A DNA stretch of 64,000 bases, from assembly GCA_021202075.1 (NCBI GenBank), contig JAJQDT010000067.1, positions 6,056 through 70,055 on the forward strand, given 5' to 3'. Under the pieces are notes generated by a model. That model ran no database searches, had not been told where the DNA came from, and saw only the letters and a list, made by a program, of their open reading frames with translations. Position 1 is the first letter of the stretch, and each line of letters begins with the position of its first letter. This document shows, in pieces, positions 8,701 to 17,800 of this stretch. The position numbers and the translations under genes are program-made. Source of the DNA: Lachnospiraceae bacterium. Lineage in GTDB: Bacteria > Bacillota > Clostridia > Lachnospirales > Lachnospiraceae.

Positions 8701-8706
8701 TTTGGT

Positions 8707-10035
8707 TTACTGTTTCTTCAGATACTCGGATGAACAGAAGCCTGTGTACTTCACGTTTTTATACGTTACTTGCACATACAACCATTTCACCCCGTTGTAG
8801 CTTGTGTAATAGCCGTAGTTCTGGACGTTCGTGCCTTTTGGCAGCGTGACCATCACGGATTTACCGGTACCGGCGCCGTTCCTCATGTTGAGGTTGGCGG
8901 TTGTCACATAGGTTCCCGCCAGAGACTTCGTGAAACTCTTCGCGGCCTCCGTCGCTTTCTTCTCTGTTACCGAGGAAGAAGAACTACTCGTGGAAGAACT
9001 TGTCCCTGCATACGTGTCGTAGTATTTCTGACCGTACTCGGCGCGTTTTTTCTGCACAGCGGAACTCTGGTCTGCCGGCTGCTCATACTTCGTCAGGATG
9101 GCGTTGGACGCCTCCAGGATGGTTGTTGCCGTACACAGTGTGCCCAGCACCGTATTGTAGTTCTCGGACAGCTCTTTAATAATGAAGCCCAGCTGCATGT
9201 CCAGGTTGCCAATAGATGCGTTCTGCGCCTGCGCATAGGCAAGCAGAGCCGCTTTACGGGTGGAATATGTCCACTGGCACAAACCGTAGCCAAGTGAATC
9301 CGATGAAAACTTCGTGTAGCTGCCGTCATCCACAGCTGCCGTATATTCCGCATCGGTCATCCCCAGCTTGGTGTTGCCGGTGTTCTGAAGGTTGATGGAA
9401 AGCAATGCCGACTCCGCATAGAGGTTACCCATCAGACCTGCGACACCGTAGGCGTTTCCGATTTTGCCCAGCAGGTAGTTCCAGATGGTCTCCGGTTTCG
9501 CCGTGGTCGTAGCTGCTGCTTTCGTGCTTGCCGTGGTTGTCGTCTCCGTATACTTCGGAAGGCCGAACCCTCTGATATACTTCCCGTTCACCTGCAGTGT
9601 GCGTCTTTTCACGGAATCAGAGTAATTCCCCTCGATAACCGTGATTGTCGAGCCGGACACCTTTTCCACAATTCCCACGTGATCCGAAGAGCCGGTGTTG
9701 TCACCGGAACCGGAATCCTGCCAGTCGTAGAAGATGATGTCCCCGGCATCCGGAACATAGGAGTCATCCTCTTTCCATCTGCCAAGCCCCTGGTACAGGG
9801 CAATCATCTTGTCACAGCCACATTCAGTCGGCATAATGTCGGTGTACCCCAGCTTGATTGCCACAGCGGATACGAAGGTTGCGCACCAGGCATCGGTGTA
9901 CTGCACCTTGTAGCCCCTCGCCAGCGGGGTGTGTGAATTATACACATCAATGATTGCCTTGTGTGACCCATCGCTTTCATTACATCCCAGCCACGCTTTT
10001 GCCTGCGCGACCACCTTGCTTCTCAAATAACTCAT
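8707..10035 (-). CDS. Modular endolysin: CHAP, tail-lysozyme and SH3 domains
   Basis: 442 residues. Residues 1-165 form a CHAP amidase/endopeptidase domain with catalytic Cys51 (TDAWCATF) and His119 (SSDHVGIV). Residues about 185-345 match a phage tail-lysozyme fold (GVAGLMGNLYAESAL; GYGLCQWTYSTRK). A Ser-rich linker leads to a C-terminal SH3 domain with NLNMRNGAGTGKSV. It therefore has two peptidoglycan-cutting modules plus a wall-binding module. ATG 10035 has AAGGGG 8 nt upstream; an in-frame ATG at 10059 does not. There is no signal peptide, so release should depend on the holin encoded 44 bp upstream. Confidence 0.92.
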   Translation of the reverse strand: MSYLRSKVVAQAKAWLGCNESDGSHKAIIDVYNSHTPLARGYKVQYTDAWCATFVSAVAIKLGYTDIMPTECGCDKMIALYQGLGRWKEDDSYVPDAGDIIFYDWQDSGSGDNTGSSDHVGIVEKVSGSTITVIEGNYSDSVKRRTLQVNGKYIRGFGLPKYTETTTTASTKAAATTTAKPETIWNYLLGKIGNAYGVAGLMGNLYAESALLSINLQNTGNTKLGMTDAEYTAAVDDGSYTKFSSDSLGYGLCQWTYSTRKAALLAYAQAQNASIGNLDMQLGFIIKELSENYNTVLGTLCTATTILEASNAILTKYEQPADQSSAVQKKRAEYGQKYYDTYAGTSSSTSSSSSSVTEKKATEAAKSFTKSLAGTYVTTANLNMRNGAGTGKSVMVTLPKGTNVQNYGYYTSYNGVKWLYVQVTYKNVKYTGFCSSEYLKKQ

Positions 10036-10078
10036 AAAATTCCCCTTTCCGGCCGGCATATTTCAGCCGGCCTAATCC

Positions 10079-10387
10079 TCACTCATTGTCCTTAAACTGT
10101 GAAATTGCCTGGATAACCTTATCGTAGCCGAGCATAGCGCAGAGCCAGGAAAGCACTACCAGCGCCACCACAAGCACTACCAGCTGCTGGGTCCAGGCAA
10201 TCCCCTGCAGTACCGTGTAGCCCACGGCCAGTGCGATGGAAATCACCACAGACACAATCCCTGCCAGCAGGTTTGATTTGTAGGAAATCCCGCACTCGTC
10301 GAGCTGCACCTTGATGGCCTCGGTCACAAGGCCGGTCATCGTTGAGGCTACTAACAGCCCCAGAAGAAAAATTGAATAGCTGATCAT
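10079..10387 (-). CDS. Phage holin
   Basis: 102 residues with three predicted membrane segments (about 4-27, 39-62, 70-90) and a short charged tail. Length, hydropathy and position directly before the endolysin are typical of small Firmicutes phage holins. It should form membrane lesions that release the endolysin. The ATG at 10387 overlaps the stop of the preceding gene by 4 bp. Confidence 0.8.
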   Translation of the reverse strand: MISYSIFLLGLLVASTMTGLVTEAIKVQLDECGISYKSNLLAGIVSVVISIALAVGYTVLQGIAWTQQLVVLVVALVVLSWLCAMLGYDKVIQAISQFKDNE

Positions 10388-10812
10388 CCCATTGCCTCCT
10401 CCGGATTCAGTTCCGGTTCTTCCTCGCCAGCGTCACTGGCGGCGTCAGTTATGGACATCTTGTCCCGCTCCAGTTTGATAATCTCCTCCTGCTTGGTCTC
10501 GTTGTAGCTCTTGGCGGCATACACGGCGAAGGAGATTGACTCCGTAATCACGGCAGTGATGAGGGAATACAATGCGTCAAGGTTCTGGAGTTTCCACATC
10601 ACAACCATGCTGTAGACTTCCACAGCCGTGCAGTTGACCAGAAGGAAAGCCATGATGATTTTGGTGGTCGTGGGGAGCCTGAAGCTCCTCATCGACCGTT
10701 TCACCATCTTCACTTCCAGACGCTTGTCATACAACTCCTTTTCCTTATCACACTGCTGCTTCTCCCTCTCCACCCGCTCCATCTGCCTGTCAAAGTGCTT
10801 CTCACTCCACAT
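10384..10812 (-). CDS. Lysis-module membrane protein with two TM segments
   Basis: 142 residues from ATG 10812 (AGGAGG 7 nt upstream). The N-terminal 55 residues are highly charged and helical, then two membrane segments follow (about 65-85 and 93-113). The acidic C-terminus is E-rich. Its family is not recognised. Position before the holin suggests a holin partner, antiholin or membrane anchor, but this is inference. The open frame continues upstream, but that part overlaps the neighbouring gene. Confidence 0.6.
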   Translation of the reverse strand: MWSEKHFDRQMERVEREKQQCDKEKELYDKRLEVKMVKRSMRSFRLPTTTKIIMAFLLVNCTAVEVYSMVVMWKLQNLDALYSLITAVITESISFAVYAAKSYNETKQEEIIKLERDKMSITDAASDAGEEEPELNPEEAMG

Positions 10813-10825
10813 GGCGCACCTCCTG

Positions 10826-11260
10826 TCACTTTCCAGGCTTGTGTGCCTGTTTGGTGAGGTAATTCGTGATTTCATCGTGGGCTATCTTAGTCGGGCCATT
10901 TGCGCCCATTTCATGCAGTGCATCGATGATGGCCAGCAGCGCCCGCATGGTAATCTCCCGCTCCTCAAGTGATGTCTGCATACTCTGCTTGTCCTCCTGC
11001 TCGGCGCGGAGCAGTTCTTCCAGGCTGATGTAGTCTTTTTTCAGCTTCCCCTCGACATCGGCAAGCCTCGACTCCACTTTCACCAGCCGTTCCTCAAGCC
11101 CTTTCTCCCGGCGCTCGTCCTCCATCTCCTTTTTCGTGCCGCCAGTCATCCGGCGTTTGAACTCCGGATACTCCTTGTAGACGAAATAGGCGATCAGAAG
11201 GAAGATAATCAGCCACTGGAGGATGGCTTCCCCCGTTATCAGATCCGCAATCTTATCCAT
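10826..11260 (-). CDS. Membrane-anchored coiled-coil phage protein
   Basis: 144 residues. An N-terminal membrane segment (ILQWLIIFLLIAYFVYKEYP, about 13-32) is followed by a strongly charged coiled coil (about 45-100) and a short conserved-looking C-terminus (DALHEMGANGPTKIAHDEI). ATG 11260 has GGGAG 7 nt upstream. It is the first gene after the tail-fibre terminator. The topology resembles small phage membrane proteins near lysis cassettes; the function is unknown. Confidence 0.6.
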   Translation of the reverse strand: MDKIADLITGEAILQWLIIFLLIAYFVYKEYPEFKRRMTGGTKKEMEDERREKGLEERLVKVESRLADVEGKLKKDYISLEELLRAEQEDKQSMQTSLEEREITMRALLAIIDALHEMGANGPTKIAHDEITNYLTKQAHKPGK

Positions 11261-11275
11261 AGACTTCTCCCTTCC

Positions 11276-11289
11276 GCCCGTAAACGGGC
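11276..11289 (-). repeat. Small hairpin at the ribosome binding site of the membrane-protein gene
   Basis: GCCCG (11276-11280) and CGGGC (11285-11289) with a 4-nt loop sit immediately upstream of the GGAAGGGAG site for the gene starting at 11260. Confidence 0.35.
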
Positions 11290-11291
11290 AT

Positions 11292-11318
11292 AAAAATAGG
11301 ACTGTCAGATAACAGTCC
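11292..11318 (-). terminator. Terminator between tail-fibre and lysis genes
   Basis: GGACTGT (11299-11305) and ACAGTCC (11312-11318) form a perfect 7-bp stem. On the minus strand it is followed by TATTTTTA. A second stem, ACTGCCGA/TCGGCAGT (11340-11366), lies 21 bp upstream without a clean U-run, so the two may act together. This would reduce expression of lysis genes relative to tail genes. Confidence 0.85.
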
Positions 11319-11339
11319 CGGTTAATGGTATATATAAAC

Positions 11340-11366
11340 ACTGCCGACAGATATGCCATCGGCAGT
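11340..11366 (-). repeat. Second hairpin after the tail-fibre gene
   Basis: Eight-bp perfect stem ACTGCCGA (11340-11347) and TCGGCAGT (11359-11366), 7 bp past the stop codon of the 1105-residue tail protein. It is followed by GTTTATAT on the minus strand. Confidence 0.55.
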
Positions 11367-11372
11367 GGTATT

Positions 11373-14300
11373 TTAACTGGTCAGCTTTGTAATGATCGGA
11401 TACAGGCAGTCGCCAATCTGGTACATTCCTGTTGACGGATGCACACCATCCCCCTGCGAAATTTCCGTCACAGACGAATACCGACTGTTAGGTGTTACAG
11501 TTGCCGTCCCATATCCGTATATCAAATCCACACAGGCATAAGACGGTGCAATCTTACAGAAATCCTCATAGTCCTCTGTCTCAAAAATATCCACCAGTGC
11601 TTTGACCAGGTTCAGGACAGAATACTTTTTCCCGTCCCAATCACGGCCAGAGAAAACAGATCCGCACGGCTCCACCGAGATGATGACCTTCGTTTCAGGC
11701 AGATTCTCATGGATATGATCCACGGCTGTTTGGAAACTGGACGCCAATGTAGATACATAACTGCTCCACACCGACAGGTCATTCCAGGTAAATTGCAACA
11801 CCACAACATCCGGGTTATCAAACTGCCAGAAATCCAGGTAGTAGCTGATATCCAGCTCCCCGGAATCCGGGTTGATGAACGAGTTGTAATAAGCTGCGAT
11901 CGGATTGCTGTAAAAAATCGCCGCATCCCCCTCGCCGCTGCTGTCTGTCCTTGTCAGCGTTCCCTCATCAGGAAACGTAGAGAAATCATCCTCTGTGGCC
12001 TGATATTTTGTCACAACCATATATCCACTGCCGGAATCGTCAATCTTACTTCCACGAACCGTCCAGGAATTTCCGTTGTCATCAACATACGTCCTGCCGG
12101 GATAACCTGTACTTGGTGCCAAAGACACACCAGTGACCTCTACAACACGCGCCACACCCGCACTTGCCGTAAGGAACGTGTTAGACAGGGTGCCTCCGGA
12201 AAGCCCTTCAGCCTTAAACGTAGAATTGCCACAGGTGCCCAGCAGAGTGACTTCTGCCCCATCTGCTTCCAGCAGCCTCTTTGCTTCCTTCAGATAGACT
12301 CCGCCATCGGTAAAGGAATCACCTATGAAAAGAAGGTTCATCTTCTTCCCGGAATTAGCGGAAGGGTCAACTGCTTCATATTGGAATGTCTGGTCTGACA
12401 GTTTATTCAAACCTCTGGATACCACCATCTCAATCGTACCACTGCCAGCATCATCAAAAACGAAATTCATAAGACGGCTGGTGCGCTCTGCCTCCGGACA
12501 GTAAATATCCGCCCCATCATGATACGATTTATAAAGGATATTCTCGTCATAAATGGAGAGAGGCACCCCGGCGCAGAAAAACAAAGTCCCCGGAAGCACC
12601 ACCTCCAGGGAACTGCCGAAATTCCGCTCCAACTCTTCAATCCTCTGCGTGTTACGCAGGGTCGGATAATACTCTGTGAATTCCTCGTATCCGGTATAGG
12701 AATCCCCCTCCTCAAACTGCTGGGTATCCATATTGCTGACTGTACCGCTCAATCGCACATAGGCTCCGCTATCCGGGATTGTCACGGGGGATGTCTTGAA
12801 GCTGCTCACCACCGTCTCCATATCATCCTCGTAAATGCAGTGATACGCGCCGCCCACACCGAAGTTGTAGGCATAGTACGTTTTCCCTGCCTCTACGGGA
12901 ATGAACGGGCTGATATAATACGCCGAGTTTGAGCCAATTCCACCCGATGACGTGAGATAGCTTCCTTCAATGATATCCTCGGAATCTTTGTTGAAAAAGT
13001 TCTTCCCTAATACCTTATCCAGCTTGTCATCTGGAGAATATCCGATTAGGCCAGAGAGTTCTTCCTCCAATTCCGTAAACGGTTTATAAACGGTGTATGC
13101 CTCATATCCGGTAAAAGAATCCCCTTCCTCCACCTGCTGCGTGTCAATTTTGTCGATAACACCGCTCAGTCTGAGGTAGACACCATCGTCCGGGATTGTA
13201 ATCGTATCATCCTTAAACGCCTCCACCACGGTGACCATATCATCTGCAAAGATGCAGTGATAAGCACCGCCCACGGCAAAATCATTAAGGTGGTAGGTCT
13301 TTCCAGACTCCACAGGAATAAAGTGGCTGATATAGTACGCCGTATTTGTCCCATAGCTGCCGCCGGAATTAAGATATTTCCCCTCAATATTATCCTCTGA
13401 GTCCTTATTGAAAAGATTCTTTCCAGGCTCTTTGTCCAGCTTCATGTCAAGTGCAGCTGTAGTATCCACATTGTTTTGCGTTACTGTCTGATAAAGATCA
13501 TACGGCTTACAGAACGGCTCATAGATAGATTCACTGTAGCCTTTTTCCATAAACATCGCTGTCGTACTGCTGACCGGGCAGGTAAGGCGTACATAAACCC
13601 CATCTTCCGGGATTTCCACATCCCCCGGTCCCTGGAAACTGCTTATCCTTTCAAACATGCAGTCATAAATACAGCAATAAGCACCACCGATTGACCCGGA
13701 ATAATAATAGGTCTTCCCAGGCGTGACAGGTATATAACCGGTCACAAAATAGGAAGCATGAGAGCTGATTTCGCCGCCAGAACTCAGATAGCATCCGCTC
13801 TGATTCCACACTGAATCTGTATCCAAAAGGTTTTTACTGCACGAGGAATCGACATGATACACCGCCTCCAGGAATGCCTGTGCGCGGTTTGCGGCTTCCA
13901 TTGCCACCCTGGCTGCCTCCACAAGAGCCTCTGCCTCTTCCAGAATGCCGCCTTTTGAGAACCTTATCCAGATACTGTCCGCACTGCTGCTCAGCGACAC
14001 ACCAAAATAAGCAGTATCCTCCGGGATATAATCCGCCGGAAACACGGCATAATTGCCTTCTACAGTGAAATCAGATTCCAGATAAGAAGTTGAAAGCACA
14101 TTCTTGTCCTTATCATAGAAGGCAATCGCAGCTACAGAGGAGTTTCCAAACACTAGGTATTTCTTTTCCAGCACGATATCCCCGTATGAAGAATCATACC
14201 CGATATCCCCCGTACAGTTTCCTTTGTAGCTATCATGCGTACTGTATCGGATACCTGTTGTTGTGGCAATATAAAGACCCTCCATTTTTTTGCAGAGGAA

Positions 14301-14690
14301 TGACATCTCATGGTCTCGCAGCCTTTCCCCAAGCGTGGTGTGGGTATCTCCCCTGGCATCCACACGGGCATCGACCACTTCAGCCGCATAGTCTGCATCC
14401 GTATCCGTCGAAGCCGCCACATTGGCAGCAATCTGCGCTTTCATGGTATCTGCCATTTCATTTATATCTGAAACGTTGCTTGCAATCGCATTGAGCTGTG
14501 CGGAATAATCCGCACTCTTTGCCCAATACTCAATGTCGGAAATATCCACGCCCGCAGGTACTGCCTTGCGGGACATATAGCTATCCCCGGTATCGGCATA
14601 CAGCACAACCGACAGGGTTTCATATTCTTTGGTGCTGTTCCATGTGCCGCAGTGTTTCGGCACGATCCGGCCTCCAACATACTTAGACAT
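11373..14690 (-). CDS. Giant tail protein with C-terminal SGNH hydrolase and triplicated modules
   Basis: 1105 residues. Residues 1-130 form an adaptor domain (GGRIVPKHCGTWNSTKEYE; GDSYMSRKAVPAGVDI; DADYAAEVVDAR) shared with the next tail protein, probably for virion attachment. The middle holds three copies of a module of about 120 residues, each running from a GKN-[LF]-[LF] start through GGAY-[CH]-CI to a Y-[VL]-RL end, likely beta-sandwich binding domains. From about residue 780 comes an SGNH/GDSL hydrolase: GDSFTDG block, TWND, and the D-x-V-H block (GDGVHPSTG). It probably deacylates host surface glycans at the tail tip. Start ATG 14690 has GGGGAGG 8 nt upstream. Confidence 0.85.
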   Translation of the reverse strand: MSKYVGGRIVPKHCGTWNSTKEYETLSVVLYADTGDSYMSRKAVPAGVDISDIEYWAKSADYSAQLNAIASNVSDINEMADTMKAQIAANVAASTDTDADYAAEVVDARVDARGDTHTTLGERLRDHEMSFLCKKMEGLYIATTTGIRYSTHDSYKGNCTGDIGYDSSYGDIVLEKKYLVFGNSSVAAIAFYDKDKNVLSTSYLESDFTVEGNYAVFPADYIPEDTAYFGVSLSSSADSIWIRFSKGGILEEAEALVEAARVAMEAANRAQAFLEAVYHVDSSCSKNLLDTDSVWNQSGCYLSSGGEISSHASYFVTGYIPVTPGKTYYYSGSIGGAYCCIYDCMFERISSFQGPGDVEIPEDGVYVRLTCPVSSTTAMFMEKGYSESIYEPFCKPYDLYQTVTQNNVDTTAALDMKLDKEPGKNLFNKDSEDNIEGKYLNSGGSYGTNTAYYISHFIPVESGKTYHLNDFAVGGAYHCIFADDMVTVVEAFKDDTITIPDDGVYLRLSGVIDKIDTQQVEEGDSFTGYEAYTVYKPFTELEEELSGLIGYSPDDKLDKVLGKNFFNKDSEDIIEGSYLTSSGGIGSNSAYYISPFIPVEAGKTYYAYNFGVGGAYHCIYEDDMETVVSSFKTSPVTIPDSGAYVRLSGTVSNMDTQQFEEGDSYTGYEEFTEYYPTLRNTQRIEELERNFGSSLEVVLPGTLFFCAGVPLSIYDENILYKSYHDGADIYCPEAERTSRLMNFVFDDAGSGTIEMVVSRGLNKLSDQTFQYEAVDPSANSGKKMNLLFIGDSFTDGGVYLKEAKRLLEADGAEVTLLGTCGNSTFKAEGLSGGTLSNTFLTASAGVARVVEVTGVSLAPSTGYPGRTYVDDNGNSWTVRGSKIDDSGSGYMVVTKYQATEDDFSTFPDEGTLTRTDSSGEGDAAIFYSNPIAAYYNSFINPDSGELDISYYLDFWQFDNPDVVVLQFTWNDLSVWSSYVSTLASSFQTAVDHIHENLPETKVIISVEPCGSVFSGRDWDGKKYSVLNLVKALVDIFETEDYEDFCKIAPSYACVDLIYGYGTATVTPNSRYSSVTEISQGDGVHPSTGMYQIGDCLYPIITKLTS

Positions 14691-14802
14691 GGACAGCACC
14701 TCCCCTCATGGAAAAAGTGCCGGAAAGCCTTATTTTATAAGGTCTCCAATACCCCCCCCCGAGCCGTTTCGGGGCTATTTCATATGCCGTTTTTTTCTTC
14801 AT
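14683..14802 (-). CDS. 39-codon leader ORF with a G9 tract, overlapping the tail-protein start
   Basis: A small frame starts at ATG 14802 behind GGAAAGGAGC (correct spacing) and encodes MKKKTAYEIAPKRLGGGYW followed by a basic tail. It stops at 14683-14685, inside the first codons of the 1105-residue tail gene. It contains nine consecutive G residues (C tract on plus, 14752-14760). Loss of one G would move translation into the frame of the tail gene, but a TGA just before the tail start would end it there. It may be a translational-coupling leader with slippage-dependent output. The peptide itself is not recognised. Confidence 0.5.
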   Translation of the reverse strand: MKKKTAYEIAPKRLGGGYWRPYKIRLSGTFSMRGGAVHV

Positions 14803-14821
14803 TTCCTGCTCCTTTCCGGGA

Positions 14822-17800
14822 TTAACCCTGCTCCAGAATTCCCAGTTCCACCATCTTTTTATAAATGAGGTTGCCGATGACCGTTTTTGTTCCTGACGTG
14901 TAATGGACTGAGTCAGATAAAATCTGGTGCGGCACAGTTCCCACCGCAATCTCGTCCGCTGTCACGTAGGTCGTGCTGCCGTAGGTGTATTCCTCTTCCA
15001 TCTCCAAGCCCTGGTCGTCCAGGCCGTAACAGCTGATGATGTTGCCGTCCTCGTCATAGAGGGCTGTGGAGAGGTACTCGCGCAGGGAAATGAACCGTCT
15101 GCCAAACGCCTCCTGCATTGCCGTCTCGTATGATGCCCTCGAACTTGCCGTCCCAGAGGATAAACCAAGGATGATATACTCCTTGCCTTTAAAGTGGTCG
15201 ATCATCAGCTTGTGCATATTGATAAGGTCATCAACACTCGAATACCCGCCGTTCTGCCCCATGAAGATAATCATCACCGTGTCTTTGCCGTTATGGTTGC
15301 GGTCGAATGCCGTGCGGATGGCAGTCGGACGGGTAATTTCAACCTCATCCCCCGCCTCGCTTCTCGTGAATGTCCATGTTCCAGTGGTATCGGCATAATT
15401 GCTGCCTGTCCACGTAAGCGTACCCTCAATGTCTCCAATCATGACAGAATTAACGTGGGAGGAACCACTCTGCAAAAGCGGAGTGACAGTGTTTCCAAAC
15501 TGTGTGGAAATACCTGTGTCGGTTTCCCGCTCAGCAATGGTCACAGCCTCACACTCTGCAGGAATCGTGATGTTGTTTATCATCATCACGTCTCCTCCCT
15601 GCCTTGCCATAATGGTTTTTGCGTTCTCACCGCCAGTGCCACCATTGTATACGGTAAGCCCGGATAAGGTCTGAAGCGTTGCCGTCCAGCCGCCTCCTGC
15701 TGTCAGGGAATCGCCCCAGCAGACAATAGAAGTCAGGTCTCCGACCTTATCCGCCATCTCCTCGATCTCTGCTTCCACCTCTTTGATTTTTTCATCGACT
15801 TCATCCGAGTCATAGTAATCATCCTGGTCGAAACCGACAAGTTTGGTCGCTATGACCGTGTGGTCATCATCCGTGTAGATGGCTTTGAAATCAATCTGCC
15901 CCTCATACCCGGACACATAGTTCCCATCATCATCCGCAGTGGAAATCCTGCCATCGTAGCCGATAAGGAGGTAGAGTGCCGAATACCCGGACGGGTCAAT
16001 ACCCAGGCTGTCAAGGTCAACTTCGAAGGAGAATTCCTCATCCGCTGTGTGGTTCACATAGACGGTCATTACGGTGTTAGACCAGCTCCCGTAGGTCGTC
16101 GTTATCTTGTAGAATGCCGGCCCGTAAGCCCCTCCCGTGTTCGTGCCGGAGAAGGTGAATTTCACGCCTTTGTCAAACATATCAAGGATGTTATAAGTGG
16201 CAAGCCAGTAGTTCCATATGGAGGCATCCTGGCTGTACGGGCTGTACACCACCGTTGCCGCATTGCCGTCCTTCGTTATGGATTCAATGGCACTGCTTTT
16301 GTTCCTCGCCACCGCATAGATGTCCCTGGTGCTGTACCCGGCATCACTGGCATACTCTGCACTTTTGGCTGCCCCCGCTTCCGTGGCATAATCTGCGTTT
16401 GTTGCCTGGTCTGCCTCTTCCGCATGGGACGCTTCATCAGATTCGGACGCGCGGTCCGCCTCAGCCGCCTTGTCCGCAATGGCAGCGCTTTCCGCATATT
16501 CCGAATAGCCTGTATATGCAGACAATTCAGTATCAGCCGCTTTATTTATGATGGATGCCGTAATCTGTACCTGCCCCATGTCCGCAACCGCGTCACAGTT
16601 CAGGAAGTTCCCATAAAAGAGGATATATAATGGCGTCCCGGCATCAATGACATTCTGCACATAGTCCTCCGGCAGTCCAATCAGGTTCGTGGCACCAATA
16701 GTCACAGTGCTTGTCGTCAGCGGATTAATCTTCGTTGACCATGCGCTGTAGCCATTGACATAGTAGGTTATCTCCATGCCCTCGCCGGTGTGCATCTCCT
16801 TCGTACTGTCCAGCCCTTCAATCTTAAAACTCAGGTAAAGCTGGCTGATGTCGGAAAGGGCTGCTACATACGCATTTGCTGCGCAGAATGAAAAATGCAC
16901 GCTTCCCCATGACGGGGTGACGGAAGCAACGTAGGTCTCGTAGTCGAAATAAAACCGTGCATTGTTTCGTATAATCTCCGCGCCCATCATGGCATCTTCG
17001 ATTGTGTCCAGCCAGCCATTTGTATTGTCCCTCGGTCTGTAGATTGTGTTAATCGAGAACCTCGGTCGAACTACAGTATCCATACTGGCAAGGCGCTCCG
17101 CAAGTGTATCCGCCGTAAAGCCATAACTGTCAGTCCTTGCGTCCTCCACTTCCTGCATGGCCGAATCAATGTCCGCCCTGTGTGCCAGGAGAACCTCCTG
17201 CAGGTTCGAATAACCTGTCCCATCGTTTCTGGCACTTTCAATCTCATCCTGTAAAAGCACAATGTCATCATAGAGTGTCACATACTTCCACAGCAGGTCG
17301 CGTCTTTCATCCATCTCATAGGCGTAGAAATACACTGTGCCGGAAGAAGACGTTGTCCCTTCCTTCCGCAAGCAAAAGTAAAGCGTTTCATGCCCTTCCG
17401 TAAGTCCGGCTGCAAAATCGGCAATCTCCTCTGCTGAGAAATCTATATCTACTACAGCCCTGTAGTGGTTATCCCCTGTGAATGACACACTGCCAAGCGA
17501 AAGACAGGTAACGCTGCCATCAGAACTGCCCCATGCGGTTCTGGCATTCGTGATAAGGACTTCAAAGCTGGTTTCCGTATTACACCACATGACTGCCCTT
17601 ATTGTCTTGTCCGACACATCCGCATAGGTTCCGAAAAATCCTGCGAAGAGTCCGACATAGGACGTACCGAGATAAGAATAGTCCGCTTTAAGGGTTCTGC
17701 CCTTTACTTCAATCATCGCCGTATTGCCTGATGCCGAGGTGACGGCCACGCCAGTATTGGCCGGCGTTATCTTAGGCAGGAGCCCGGACGTGATTGAACG

